From assembly GCA_016714815.1 (NCBI GenBank), contig JADKBZ010000012.1, positions 62,001 to 126,000 on the forward strand: DNA of 64,000 bases, read 5' to 3'. The notes under the pieces were generated by a model. The model made no database searches. It saw only the letters and a program-made list of their open reading frames with translations, and was not told where the DNA came from. Below are positions 18,701-27,467 of this stretch, in pieces. Position 1 is the first letter of the stretch. Every line of letters begins with the position of its first letter. Source of the DNA: Holophagales bacterium (GTDB lineage: Bacteria > Acidobacteriota > Thermoanaerobaculia > UBA5066). The position numbers and the translations under genes were made by a program.

Positions 18701-21700
18701 CGAGGTAGAGGTCGAGCCGGACGCCGTCGATCCCGGTCTCGCCGTTCTGGGGCTCGAAGACGCCGTCGTTGTCCGTGTCGAGCCAGACCTGGTCGCCGAG
18801 GGCGAGCGTGCCGGTGGCGGTGACGAGGCCGGCGTCGACGGTCCGGTTCACCTCGTCGGGGGCGAGGACGACCGTGGCGGTCGTCCCGTCGACGAGCGAG
18901 GCGTCGGAGTCGACCGTGTCGTCTCCCCCCGCGTCGCGGCCGGTGAAGGCCGTCGCAACGGCAGGCCTCACGAACTCGACGAAGTACGGCAGGCCGGGAA
19001 CGAGGAAGTCGAAGAGGTAGTAACCGGGGCGGCCCCAGGTGTCGTCGGCCGTCACGGTCGACCCGACGAGAAGGTCCCCCGCGCCGACCTCGGGAACGCC
19101 GTCCCCGTCGTCGATGTAGAGGCGCACGGTCACGCCATTGGCGCCGTCGAAGGGGCTCTCGTCCTGGAGCCCGTTCGCGTCCCGGTCGAACCAGACGTAG
19201 TTGCCGAGCGCGGCGAAGTGCGTGGGGTAGAGGCCCGCGTCGAGCCGCGGGTTGTTCTCGTCGGCGACGAGCGTGACGACCCGCGTCCGGCCGGTGACCG
19301 GGTCGGCGTCGGAGTCGAGGTCGTCCGACGTCTGTCCCTGCGTCGTGAGCTCGAAGGTTGGCGGGCGCGTGAACGCGACGTAGTAGCTTCCCGGCGCCAG
19401 CCCCGGGAAGGTGTACCAGCCCGCCGCCCCGCCGGGACCGGGGCTCGTGACCGCGGAGGCGAGCGGAACGTCGTCGAAGGTCCCGGGAAGAGCGTCCGGC
19501 CCGGGCGTGAAGAGGCGGACGGTGACGCCGTTCAGCCCCGTCGGCCCGTCGTTCTGGATTCCGTCGTGGTTCAGGTCGACCCAGACGAAATCGCCGAGGC
19601 TCGCGGCCGGGCAGGCCCCGAGAGAAACCCCGACCTTCAGCGGCTCGGCCGCCAGCGAGCCGAGACCGTCGGCGCGGTCGGCCTGGTACGCGAACGAGTT
19701 GAAGGCGGGCGCGCCGGCGGGGACGTCGCCGCTGGTCGTCATGACGAAGTCGAACTCGAGGAAGTCCGCCGGGGCGATGGTGCGGCTCCCGAACTCCACC
19801 TTGAACGACCTCACCGAGGTGATCGGGTCGGGCGCGACGGTCGTCCAGCCCGCCGGGTCGCAGCCGGTGGTCGGACCGCCCACCTCTCCCCGGCAGGGAT
19901 TGCCGGAGGTCGAGTAGAAGAGGACCGTCCCCGCGGGTGGCGTGATCGGCGCCGTGAGGAGCGGGGTCCAGAGCGAGCCGCGGGGGTTCGTGTCCCTCAC
20001 GCCCGTGTCGCCGACGAACGGCAGGATGTCGACGAGGACGAAGTTCTGCATCGGCACGGTGCCGACGTTCTGGACGCGGAGGCGGTAGTCGAGCTGCCCC
20101 CCCTGGAGCGTCCCGGCCGACGTCGCGCCGAAGCCGCCGTCGCAGGTGCCCCGGATCGTCTTGCTCGAAACGAGCTGCGCGATGCCGGCGACCGTGATCG
20201 TCCCCGTCGCGCGGCAGAGGATCTCCGCCGTGTCGGCGTCGCCGTCGTAGTCGAGGGCGTCCGCCTGCGAGCCGCCCGAGCAGCGCTGCGCGAGCCCGGG
20301 GGCGTCGCTCTCGAACGTGAAGTCGTTCGACAGCGAGCCCGCCGGGGCGCCGCTGCGGATCGTCGTCGAGACGAGGACCCAGACCTGCTGGTTCACACCG
20401 AGGTTCCCGCTCCCGGCGTTCCAGCGCCAGCGCAGGAGCGTGCGGCCGGTGCCGGCGAAGTTCGGGATCTGATCGAAGGTCTGCGGGGCCGGCAGGCCCG
20501 TCGACTGGGCGTCGAAGGTCCACGAGGAGAAGACGAGGTTCACCGGGAGGAGGTCGGTCGCGACGAGGCTCTCGAGCGGCACCGGGTCGCTCGACTGCGG
20601 TGCGGAACGGACCCGGAGGCGCCAGGAGACCGTCTGCCCCGGGTTGAACGGTGCCGTACCGGAGAGGTTGTCCTTGGCGGGGTTGAGCTGGACGAAGGGG
20701 CCGCTGAGGTTGAAGGAGCGACAGACGCTGCGCGTGACGTTCGTCGGCCCGGCGGTGTAGACGGCCGAAAGGTCGGCGCAATTCTGGACCTGATCTCCGA
20801 AGGCGACGGGCCCGCCCGCGTTGTCGGGGTTCACGATCCGCCCGGTGATCAGCGGGCGCGTCGACGCGCTCATTCCCACCGCCACCGGACCGAACTCCCA
20901 GCGGAGCCGCGTCAGGTATTCCCCCGCGCCCAGGCCGGGAGGGGGCGAGGTGAGCGTGGTGCTCGTCGTCGTGTTCGGTGAGCTCCCCCAGAGCGTGAAG
21001 ACGCCCGGGGCCGTGTTCTTCTCGTAGCTGACCCTCACGCCCTCGCCCGCGGCGAAATCGGAGAGGTTGTTGTAAGCGCCCGTCGTCACGCTCGCGACCT
21101 GCAGCTCCACGGGGAGCGTGTCGAGGATGACGAGGCTGTCGAGGGGAACGTTCCCGGTGTTGGAAGGAGCCAGGTCGTAGCTGAACGTCTGGTTCAGCGT
21201 CGGCGGGTTCGGAGTGCCGCCCGCCATGTTCTTCGAGAGCCCGACGCCCGGGCTCGGGACGAACGTCGTGACGGGGTGCGTGACCGTGCCGACCCCGAAG
21301 TTCCGCGGCGGCTCGCCGAGCGGCGTCCCGTCCGCGGTGAAGCTGTTCGTCACGTTCGTGCCGCTCGGGAACGTGGCGCTCGGGAAGGTGACGTTCACCG
21401 TGAGGGTGCAGCTGTTGCCGGGGGTGAGCGGGAAGACCGTGCAGGGGCTCGTCCAGGTCACCGTCGCGGGCGTCGTCCCGACGCAGCCGGGCTGGCAGTC
21501 GGCAGGGGGCGTCGATCCGTTGAAAACCGTTCCCGGCGGGAGCGTGTCGACGACCGGCCCGATCGCCGTCAGGTTGAGAGAGCCGGTGGCGAGCGAATCG
21601 TTGGCGATCCGGAGCAGGTAGCTCTCCGGCAGGTCGAGGTTCGCCGGGTTCGTCGTCAGGGTCTTGGCGAGCGTCACCTGCGTCGCCGCGACCGCCGTCA

Positions 21701-22175
21701 CCGTGACGGGCGGCGTCGTGAACGTCCCTGGCGTCGTCTGGAGGTTGATCCCGTCGGCGGTGTTCACGGCCACCGTCCCGTTCGGAGTCGAGCCGTTCGG
21801 GAAGCGGACGTTGACGACGAGGTCGCCCGAGTTCCCCGCCGGGAGCGGGCTGATCATCGTGAAGAGGACCCGCGTCCGGCCGCTGCCGCCGAAGTTCGGC
21901 GTGACCGTGATCGACGCGACGTCCCCCGTCGGGCTCGCGGGGACGGTGGAGAGCTGCTCGACCTCCGCCGGCAGGAGGTCGACGACCTGTGCGCCGAGGC
22001 AGGGACCCGAGGTGCTGGAGCAGTTGTAGGTGAGGCGGTAGCCGAAGGTCTGCCCCGCCTGCTTCGTGCTGCCAGCGTCGACCTGGATCGCGCTCTTGGC
22101 AATCGGTTGCGCGACCGCGACACCCGCGGACGCCAGGCACAGGATCAATACGATGACGAAGACGTTCCGCCGCAT
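15702..22175 (-). CDS. Giant secreted surface protein with DUF11-like, SdrD-B-like and GEVED repeats and IPTL-CTERM-like tail
   Basis: 2157 residues without interruption. Signal peptide 1-22; several DUF11-like conserved repeats (about 23-850); three SdrD-B-like Ca2+-binding Ig modules beginning near 861, 989 and 1126 (for example LGDFVWVDLNHDG, LGNYVWFDRDANG); four GEVED modules each opening with YGDAP or FGDAP (about 1289, 1474, 1642, 1807); a last DUF11-like domain (about 1967-2085); then a C-terminal signal SIPAAGPWGLLALAALVAAA followed by basic residues. That tail resembles IPTL-CTERM sorting signals. Likely an extracellular adhesin or matrix protein. ATG 22175 is preceded by GAGGAG at 6 nt; the much longer upstream frame is antisense to other sequence. 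No sorting peptidase is seen nearby. Confidence 0.88.
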   Translation of the reverse strand: MRRNVFVIVLILCLASAGVAVAQPIAKSAIQVDAGSTKQAGQTFGYRLTYNCSSTSGPCLGAQVVDLLPAEVEQLSTVPASPTGDVASITVTPNFGGSGRTRVLFTMISPLPAGNSGDLVVNVRFPNGSTPNGTVAVNTADGINLQTTPGTFTTPPVTVTAVAATQVTLAKTLTTNPANLDLPESYLLRIANDSLATGSLNLTAIGPVVDTLPPGTVFNGSTPPADCQPGCVGTTPATVTWTSPCTVFPLTPGNSCTLTVNVTFPSATFPSGTNVTNSFTADGTPLGEPPRNFGVGTVTHPVTTFVPSPGVGLSKNMAGGTPNPPTLNQTFSYDLAPSNTGNVPLDSLVILDTLPVELQVASVTTGAYNNLSDFAAGEGVRVSYEKNTAPGVFTLWGSSPNTTTSTTLTSPPPGLGAGEYLTRLRWEFGPVAVGMSASTRPLITGRIVNPDNAGGPVAFGDQVQNCADLSAVYTAGPTNVTRSVCRSFNLSGPFVQLNPAKDNLSGTAPFNPGQTVSWRLRVRSAPQSSDPVPLESLVATDLLPVNLVFSSWTFDAQSTGLPAPQTFDQIPNFAGTGRTLLRWRWNAGSGNLGVNQQVWVLVSTTIRSGAPAGSLSNDFTFESDAPGLAQRCSGGSQADALDYDGDADTAEILCRATGTITVAGIAQLVSSKTIRGTCDGGFGATSAGTLQGGQLDYRLRVQNVGTVPMQNFVLVDILPFVGDTGVRDTNPRGSLWTPLLTAPITPPAGTVLFYSTSGNPCRGEVGGPTTGCDPAGWTTVAPDPITSVRSFKVEFGSRTIAPADFLEFDFVMTTSGDVPAGAPAFNSFAYQADRADGLGSLAAEPLKVGVSLGACPAASLGDFVWVDLNHDGIQNDGPTGLNGVTVRLFTPGPDALPGTFDDVPLASAVTSPGPGGAAGWYTFPGLAPGSYYVAFTRPPTFELTTQGQTSDDLDSDADPVTGRTRVVTLVADENNPRLDAGLYPTHFAALGNYVWFDRDANGLQDESPFDGANGVTVRLYIDDGDGVPEVGAGDLLVGSTVTADDTWGRPGYYLFDFLVPGLPYFVEFVRPAVATAFTGRDAGGDDTVDSDASLVDGTTATVVLAPDEVNRTVDAGLVTATGTLALGDQVWLDTDNDGVFEPQNGETGIDGVRLDLYLDVNGDGLPTLDERLATTETATASGFAGRYRFPLLAPGTYVVVVNPQGFSGGGALAGLVTSTGNDPAPDPDDDVNGDDNGTDAGALVASRAVTLTDNGEPTSEDGDNDTNLTVDFGFRSGLPAAVPEFDYGDAPDVQAGTAQGDYQTTALGGGAYHRVGVAGAPLLGSCVDGDGGLDQDVAANADDASGFGSIIGTCVNGDDEDGVALPAVVTPGTPATITVTAGGPVPCLVDAWVDWNRNGVFGDSAGEQIASSVSVAAGTPATLTPSVPAAAVPGRTYARFRCSTAGGLSPTGLALDGEIEDYALEVIGTDFGDAPASYATQGPGAASHTVNPLTPLLLGSCVDTEADGQPNVAATGDDAAAGTSRVGSCFDDEDGVAFLTPLAACQAAQVGVTVTTSGPARLDAFFDFNHDGDFGDAGEQVFTNQVVATGLNTLPFSVPCSAVEGVTYTRFRLSSAGGLGPAGAAPDGEVEDHAVNVGAVDFGDAPDTYATTLPAGGPNHRVVAGFSLGATVDTEPNGQPSTDALGDGADEDGVLFPAGGNLTACSSVNLTVTLTNTAGLATARLDAWIDFDGDGLFGAPRDRVATGLALAAGANSVPVNVPCDARSVASYARFRLSSTGVGAPGGPAGDGEVEDWAVTVRGLDFGDAPDPAFPTLLASNGARHVVLPVSNPTLGAAVDTEPNGQPTAGLAGDDASGDDEDGVVFPTVLVAGATGSVRLTAGATGGFVSGWIDFDQSGDWSGPGEQVVADLPLAAGATAEPTFPVPAGVLTGTAATRFRISSQAGLGFTGLAVDGEVEDHPASLVIGLPELCSSLRFVSVRRATGRPERFVLTFEAGLSNTGNLDLTDVQLTADLAAVFVAPASVAGATVTASPFSPNPAFTGTGVNGLLAPGSLLAEGATGTILLEVEVIPAGVGTSYELSLVASAQSAAGPLTDVTQDGSSCDADGDGDPGNDSTPTPFVLPADTYSIPAAGPWGLLALAALVAAAGVRRVVGRS

Positions 22176-22321
22176 GCTGCACTCCTCGATACGCGACGAA
22201 CGGGCCGCACCGCCGGTCGCCGGGGCCGCGGAACTTATCAGACCTCTCCGCTCCCGGGCGGACCGGAGAATCGAGTCCGGCCCGGTCTCGCGGCGAGCTC
22301 GGAATCTCCCCGGAAGGTCCT

Positions 22322-23482
22322 TCAGCGCTCGAGGAGGGACCGGACCTCGCGCGCGATCTCGAGGCAGCTCGTGAGCCCCGGGGATTCGATCCCGACGAGG
22401 TTCACCCATCCGGGCAGGCCGCGCTCCGACTCTTCGGCCAGGACGAAGTCGCGGAACGGGGCCCCGATCGCCTGGAGACGCGCCCGGATCCCGGACTGGT
22501 CGGGAGAGAGGTCGTCCGGCTCGAGCGAGGGGAGGTAGCGCCGGGCGGCCTCGAGGAAGGTGTCGCGACGGCTCTCGTCGACGGCGTAGTCCTGGCGACG
22601 CCCGGTCAGGACCTCCACGTCGGGGCCGAGCTTCAGCTCGCCGTCGAGGTCGATCGTTAGGTGGATCCCCAGGACGCTCCCGTATCCGACCGGGACGACC
22701 GGGTAGAGGAGCCGCCCCGCGAGATGGCGCCTGCCGCCGCGGATCCGGAAGTAGCTCCCCTTCGTCCAGGTGAGCCGGTAACCCGCCGCGTCGACGTCGA
22801 GGCCGGGGAGCGCGGCGACGGTGTCGGCGTCGAGCCCCGCCGCATTCACGACGAAAGACGCCGTCAGGCGAGCCTCTCCGCCCGACGGGTCCGCGAAGGC
22901 GAGCTCGTAGCCGCCGGGAACCCGCGCCGCCCTCCGGAGCTCGTGGCGGAACGCGAAGCTCGCCCCGCGCTCCTCGGCCAGGACCCGCAGCGCGCGGAAG
23001 AGGCCGTGGACGTCGAGGATGCCGGTCGACGGCGAGAGGACGGCCGCCACGGCGCGGACGTGCGGCTCCTCCTCCCGGAATCGGGCGAGCGGCACCCGCT
23101 CGAGGTCGACCCCGTTCGCCCGCCCCCCCGCCACGACCTCGTCGAGGCGCTTCTCCTCGTCCGGGCCCACGGCCAGGAGCCACTTTCCGATGCGGCGGAA
23201 CGGGACGCCATGCGCCTCGCAGAACGCCGACAGGCTCCGGTTGCCGCGAACGCAGAGATCGGCCTTCCGCGATCCGGCCGGGTAGTAGATCCCCGCGTGA
23301 AGGACCTGGCTGTTGCGCGAGCTCGTCTCCTGCCCGGGGCTCGCGTGCCTTTCGGCGACGACGACGGAGAGCCCCGCTCGCGACAGCTCGGCCGCACAGG
23401 CGAGACCGACGGCGCCTGCGCCCACGACGACGACGTCGGCGTCCACGGCGCCGATCGTCGCACCGCCGCGACGGCGCGTCAT
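22322..23482 (-). CDS. lhgO: FAD-dependent L-2-hydroxyglutarate oxidase-like oxidoreductase
   Basis: 386-residue DAO-superfamily flavoenzyme. Rossmann FAD motif VVVVGAGAVGLACAAELSRAG at about 16-36, then SSRNSQVLHAGIYYPAGSRK, which is the LhgO/L2HGDH signature, a substrate domain, and the C-terminal FAD contact (GIESPGLTSCLEIA). It should oxidise L-2-hydroxyglutarate to 2-oxoglutarate, passing electrons to the membrane quinone pool. ATG 23482 has GGAGG very close (2 nt), so the GTG 12 codons later is an alternative. Lies 32 nt downstream of the glycosidase-like gene on the same strand. Other 2-hydroxyacid oxidases of this family cannot be excluded. Confidence 0.88.
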   Translation of the reverse strand: MTRRRGGATIGAVDADVVVVGAGAVGLACAAELSRAGLSVVVAERHASPGQETSSRNSQVLHAGIYYPAGSRKADLCVRGNRSLSAFCEAHGVPFRRIGKWLLAVGPDEEKRLDEVVAGGRANGVDLERVPLARFREEEPHVRAVAAVLSPSTGILDVHGLFRALRVLAEERGASFAFRHELRRAARVPGGYELAFADPSGGEARLTASFVVNAAGLDADTVAALPGLDVDAAGYRLTWTKGSYFRIRGGRRHLAGRLLYPVVPVGYGSVLGIHLTIDLDGELKLGPDVEVLTGRRQDYAVDESRRDTFLEAARRYLPSLEPDDLSPDQSGIRARLQAIGAPFRDFVLAEESERGLPGWVNLVGIESPGLTSCLEIAREVRSLLER

Positions 23483-23514
23483 CTCCTCCTTCAGCTCGTC
23501 TCTCAGCTCCTCTC

Positions 23515-24744
23515 TCAGCGCCCCGACGGTCCGCCGAGAAGAGGTGGCCCCGGGGGCGAAAGGAGCTGGATGCGCGTGCCGTTCGTCGCGTTGTCGATCG
23601 TCGTCAGGGCGAGAACGGCCCTGCCCGCACCTCCCTCCGCGGGAGACGCGACGAGGGTCATCCGGTCGACGCGGTTCCCTCCGAGGCCGAAGCCCGACGG
23701 ACCGTTCCAGAGGTCGTTGAGCTGGACCTTTTCGAACGGCCCCAGCTCCACCACCCGTTCCCCCCGCCGCTGATTCCCCTCGCCGAGAAGACCGAGCGAG
23801 ACGCGGGCGGGCGCGCCGGTAACCTCGGTGAGGATGAGGTTGACCCTCTCGCGCGACCAGGACCTGAGCCCCGGGAGGAGAACGAGCGAAGACGCGCCCG
23901 GACCGACGGCCTCGGGCGAAGACGGCCCCACCGCGGGGAACTCGGCCGTGGCCGTGCCGCGGCTCGCGTCCATCGGGTCGAGGGGCGTCGAGACGGCCGC
24001 CCGCGCCAGGACCCACCCGGCGCCCTCCCCCTCGATCCGCAGCGAGCCCGAGGTGTTCGTCCGCGTCCCCAGCCCGAAGAGCGTCCGGACGGCGTTCCGG
24101 CCGGACGCGAACGGAAGGGAACCGGCCTCCGGGAGGAGAACCTCCTTCACGACGCTCCCGCGGATGGGCGCCCCCTCGGCACTCGTCCCCGCGTAGTCGT
24201 ACGTCAGCCGAAGCGGCGCCGAGCGGGGCGCCGCGGTCGAGATCGAAAGCTCGGTCGTGAAGTACGCCCCGGGGCCCGCCGCCTGGACGATCGACGCCAC
24301 CGCCTGCGGACCCGCGCCGTCCGCTTCGTCCTGGGGGGCCGGCCGTCCGGTCACCACGGAGAAGCTCGCGGAGACGTTGTCGACGAGCGTGGCGATCGCC
24401 ACGACCCGTCCCCCTCCTTCCAGCGATTCCACCCGCAGGGACGAGGCCTCGGGAACGGCGCCCGGGATCCCGACGGCAGCCGGCAGGGCGAGCTGGGCGT
24501 TTCCCCACGCGGGGACGTGGGCCTCTCCACGCCCGAGCTCGCGCCCCCCCGCGTCGAAGAGCCGGAGGGCGACGCGCGCGCTCTGCCCCGTCGTCTCCGC
24601 GAGGATGACGTTGCACCGGACCGCGGGCGTCACCTTCAGCCCGGGGAGAAGGAGAGGGGCTCGCCGTGAGCCCGTTCCCTCGCCCGCCGCCACGACGGGG
24701 ATCTCCGCCGAGAAGCGGCCACCGGCCGGCGTCGTCCCCGTCAC
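23515..24744 (-). CDS. C-terminal part of frameshifted secreted glycosidase-like protein
   Basis: About 409 residues in a different frame from, but continuing, the glycosidase-like gene upstream. It holds repeated beta-sandwich modules (about 120-130 residues each) of a type found at the ends of secreted proteins in this kind of genome; similar phrases recur (LLLPGLKV/LVLLPGLRSW, NVILAETTGQSARVAL/NLILTEVTGAPARVSL). A GTG overlaps the upstream stop as GTGA, so independent coupled translation is formally possible. However, there is no signal peptide and the first module begins upstream of the break. A one-base deletion within about 24745-24790 is the simplest explanation. Confidence 0.6.
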   Translation of the reverse strand: MTGTTPAGGRFSAEIPVVAAGEGTGSRRAPLLLPGLKVTPAVRCNVILAETTGQSARVALRLFDAGGRELGRGEAHVPAWGNAQLALPAAVGIPGAVPEASSLRVESLEGGGRVVAIATLVDNVSASFSVVTGRPAPQDEADGAGPQAVASIVQAAGPGAYFTTELSISTAAPRSAPLRLTYDYAGTSAEGAPIRGSVVKEVLLPEAGSLPFASGRNAVRTLFGLGTRTNTSGSLRIEGEGAGWVLARAAVSTPLDPMDASRGTATAEFPAVGPSSPEAVGPGASSLVLLPGLRSWSRERVNLILTEVTGAPARVSLGLLGEGNQRRGERVVELGPFEKVQLNDLWNGPSGFGLGGNRVDRMTLVASPAEGGAGRAVLALTTIDNATNGTRIQLLSPPGPPLLGGPSGR

Positions 24745-27416
24745 GACGCTTCGGATCGCGAGCGCTCCGCGCTCCGCAGCTCCAGGTGCGCCGCCCCGGC
24801 CGCCTCGCCGAAGAGGACGGGGAGCGCCTCGTCGAGGAGGAGCGTTCCGGCCGCGGGGACCGTCACCCGGGCCCGGGTGGCGGCGAGCTCGCCGTCGGTC
24901 CCCGCGGGCGCGGCGTAGACGTCGACGGGGACCGGAGCTCCCCCGGCGTTCCCGAGGACGAGCGACGACACGAAGCTCTGGCCGAAGGCGCCTCCCTGCC
25001 GGACCGCCGTCGGGACGACCCAGGATGAGGTCCCGGACGGGACCGGACCGCGGCCCGGCGCCGCAGCCCGGGGAGCGGGCTCGGCGTCGACGACCGGCAG
25101 GTCGGCCCAGTCGCCCGCTCCTCCCCCGGCCACCACGAACGAGAGGACCGTGCGGACCGGGGAGGCGCCGTCCTCGGACGTCCGGAGGTTCCGGTCGGCC
25201 GTGACACGGACGCGGCGCGTCCCCGCGGGAGGGATCGGCGACGCGAGGTCCGCGCTCGAGACGAGCAGCCACGCTCCCCCCGGCTCGATCATCGGCGCGA
25301 CGAGAACGGGCGCGCTCCCCGGATTCGTCAGGACCACTTCGGCCGTCGGGGCCCGCTCGCTCTCCGGGGCGAGGAAGAGGAGCCCGGCCGGCGAGACCGT
25401 GACCCGGGCGGCACCCACGTCGCCCGCGGTCACCGCCAACGCGACGGGTGTCGAGACGACTCCCCGGCTCCAGCTCGCGGCGACCCGCCCGGCGCGGAGC
25501 CCCGGGTTCCCCGTCGCGCCGGGCCGCGCAGAGAGGAGAACCGTCGCCTCCTCGCCCGGCCCCAGCGTCGTCGAGAGGGGTGTCAGGGCGAAGGCGCCCT
25601 CCGAGACGTCGAAGCGGACGGTGGCCGCCTCGCCCCCGGCGTTGCGAAAGGCCAGGAGAGACGTGGGCGCCGCTTCGCCTCTCCGGACGAGCCAGGGCTC
25701 TCCCTGCCCTCTCGTCACGACGATCGCTGCGGGTGCCATCGCGGCGGAGAAGGAGGACGGCGGCGAGAAGGGGCCGACGCCGCAGCCGTTCACGGCGGCC
25801 ACGCGGAACCCGAAGGCCGGCCCGGAATTCCCGGGGACGCGCCAGGCGAACGTCGGAACGGGCACGCGCGTATCGACGAGCGTCGCCGTGGAGCCGGTCG
25901 TGCCCCAAGCCTCGACCCGGACCTGGTACGACTCGACCCCGGGAGCCATTCCCGCTCCCACGCTCCAGGAGAACGCCGCCACGGAGCCGGCGGGAAGGCC
26001 GCCCGCCGGAGCGACCGTCACCACCGGCGCCGGGGGCGCCGGGCACGCTCCCGTGGCCGTCACTGTCCCGGCGACACCCGGTCCGAACTGCGCTCCCCCC
26101 TCGCCGACGAGACGCCACTCGGGATGGAAGGTTCCCTCGCGGGGCGCCGACACCGGAAACGCGAAGGTGATCGTCTCTCCCGCGGCGACCGGGCGTCCGG
26201 CCGGAAGCGGCATTCGCCCCGGAGAGAGCCGGGACGCGTCGCCGAGGGGCGCGAGGGCGTGCCCGGCGTCCCGGGTCCAGGTGGTGCTTCCCGTGTTGCG
26301 CAGCGTCACCCGGACCTCTGCCGGAACTCCGGGCGCGACGATCTCCGGAACGACGGCCTGCACGAGCCCGGCCGCGTCGCCCCACGGCGGGAAGGCCGAC
26401 GTGAACGTGGCGAGCCCGGAGTAGGCAGGCTTGGCCGATCGGTCCGGCCGGAGGAGACCCCAGCGGGGAACGCCGTCGCTCCCGTCGTCGATCAGCTCGT
26501 ACGCGAAGATCTTCTTCACCCAGGGCCGCTCGCCGGACCGGCCGAACCAGTCCGTGTAGAGCCCGAGGACGTAGCGCGACTGCAGCACCTCACCAACCTC
26601 GCTGGAAGCCCAGCCCGTCTCGGTGAGCCAGACGGGCTGGCGGGCGCCCGCAACCTGGAGGACCTCGCGCACGGACGGAGCCACGAGGCTCCAGTAGTCC
26701 GGGTTGCCTCCGAACGTCGTCGAGGCGTCGAGCTTCCTCGTGACCTCCCCGTTGCCGTCGCGGTCGTAGACGTGGTGGGTGACGACGTCGATCGAGCTTC
26801 CCGCCCGCCGCATCACGTCGAGCAGCCACCCGTGCCAGTCGGCCCCGCCGCTCGTCAGGTGGGCCAGCTCCGGGCCGCAAACGAGGGCGTCGGGATCGGC
26901 CCTGTGGATCTCCTGCGCCGCCGGGACGAGGAGGACGTCGATGTACTGCCCCCGGGTGCCCGCCCAGAACTCGCCGAGGTTCGGCTCGTTCCAGACGCCC
27001 CAGGCCTTCACCCGGCCGCGGTAGCGCCGTGCCGTCTCGGAGACGAAGGCTCGCCAGTCGGCGACGTCCCGGGGAGCGCCGATCCCCAGCGGCCCGTCAC
27101 TCGCCCAGGCCGGCGTCCCGATGAGGCTCGCGTAGATCTCGATCCCGCGCGACCGGGCCTCCCGGACGATCTCGTCGTAACCGTCGTAGTGCCGGGTCCC
27201 CTTCACCGGCTCGACCCACCCCCAGACGAAGTCGATCCGGATCCAGCCGATCCGCGCCGCCTGGGTGAGGTCGAGGAGCCGCTTCAGCTCTTCCCCCCCC
27301 GGCGCGTGGACGTTGACCCCGTAGGGCGACTCCTCGGCAGCGCACGCCCGCGAGGCCGGGAGGGCGGCGAGCAAGCCGAGCGCGAGCGCCGCGGCGACCC
27401 GGAGGAGTCGTTCCAT
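24741..27416 (-). CDS. Secreted glycoside-hydrolase-like protein, N-terminal part (frameshifted)
   Basis: 891 residues. Signal peptide about 1-27 (ending SRACAAEE), then a TIM-barrel glycosidase of the GH5/GH39-like clan: proton donor E144 in WGVWNEPN and nucleophile candidate E266 in VWLTETGW, with YDRDG and WGLLRPD segments typical of the fold. After about 350 it has fibronectin/CARDB-like beta domains (a NPCBM-like RNTGSTTW segment, an fn3-like VESYQVRVEAWG segment). The frame ends at 24741, but the following frame carries on the same module, so the natural product is probably about 1300 residues. Substrate unknown; a polysaccharide of plant or microbial origin is the family-level expectation. 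Confidence 0.75.
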   Translation of the reverse strand: MERLLRVAAALALGLLAALPASRACAAEESPYGVNVHAPGGEELKRLLDLTQAARIGWIRIDFVWGWVEPVKGTRHYDGYDEIVREARSRGIEIYASLIGTPAWASDGPLGIGAPRDVADWRAFVSETARRYRGRVKAWGVWNEPNLGEFWAGTRGQYIDVLLVPAAQEIHRADPDALVCGPELAHLTSGGADWHGWLLDVMRRAGSSIDVVTHHVYDRDGNGEVTRKLDASTTFGGNPDYWSLVAPSVREVLQVAGARQPVWLTETGWASSEVGEVLQSRYVLGLYTDWFGRSGERPWVKKIFAYELIDDGSDGVPRWGLLRPDRSAKPAYSGLATFTSAFPPWGDAAGLVQAVVPEIVAPGVPAEVRVTLRNTGSTTWTRDAGHALAPLGDASRLSPGRMPLPAGRPVAAGETITFAFPVSAPREGTFHPEWRLVGEGGAQFGPGVAGTVTATGACPAPPAPVVTVAPAGGLPAGSVAAFSWSVGAGMAPGVESYQVRVEAWGTTGSTATLVDTRVPVPTFAWRVPGNSGPAFGFRVAAVNGCGVGPFSPPSSFSAAMAPAAIVVTRGQGEPWLVRRGEAAPTSLLAFRNAGGEAATVRFDVSEGAFALTPLSTTLGPGEEATVLLSARPGATGNPGLRAGRVAASWSRGVVSTPVALAVTAGDVGAARVTVSPAGLLFLAPESERAPTAEVVLTNPGSAPVLVAPMIEPGGAWLLVSSADLASPIPPAGTRRVRVTADRNLRTSEDGASPVRTVLSFVVAGGGAGDWADLPVVDAEPAPRAAAPGRGPVPSGTSSWVVPTAVRQGGAFGQSFVSSLVLGNAGGAPVPVDVYAAPAGTDGELAATRARVTVPAAGTLLLDEALPVLFGEAAGAAHLELRSAERSRSEAS

Positions 27417-27467
27417 CGAATGGATCGTCGCAGAACGCTCCCGATCGTGTAAAACCACGCGAAAGCG

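Noticed and set aside
14961..20981. Plus-strand 2006-residue open frame
   Set aside because: Antisense to the surface protein and HD-GYP sensor; composition (Arg/Gly/Asp/Val runs) and lack of domains show it is a by-product of GC-rich codon usage.
15702..23183. Extended 2493-residue reading frame for the surface protein, and a 1733-residue frame inside it
   Set aside because: The part upstream of 22175 overlaps the flavoenzyme gene and is Arg/Gly-rich antisense; a clear signal peptide and ribosome binding site fix the start at 22175. The inner frame is an Arg-rich shadow.
24755..24775. Tandem GCGGAGC duplication as the cause of the glycosidase frameshift
   Set aside because: Removing one 7-base copy leads into the third frame, not the one that encodes the C-terminal modules; a one-base loss is needed instead.
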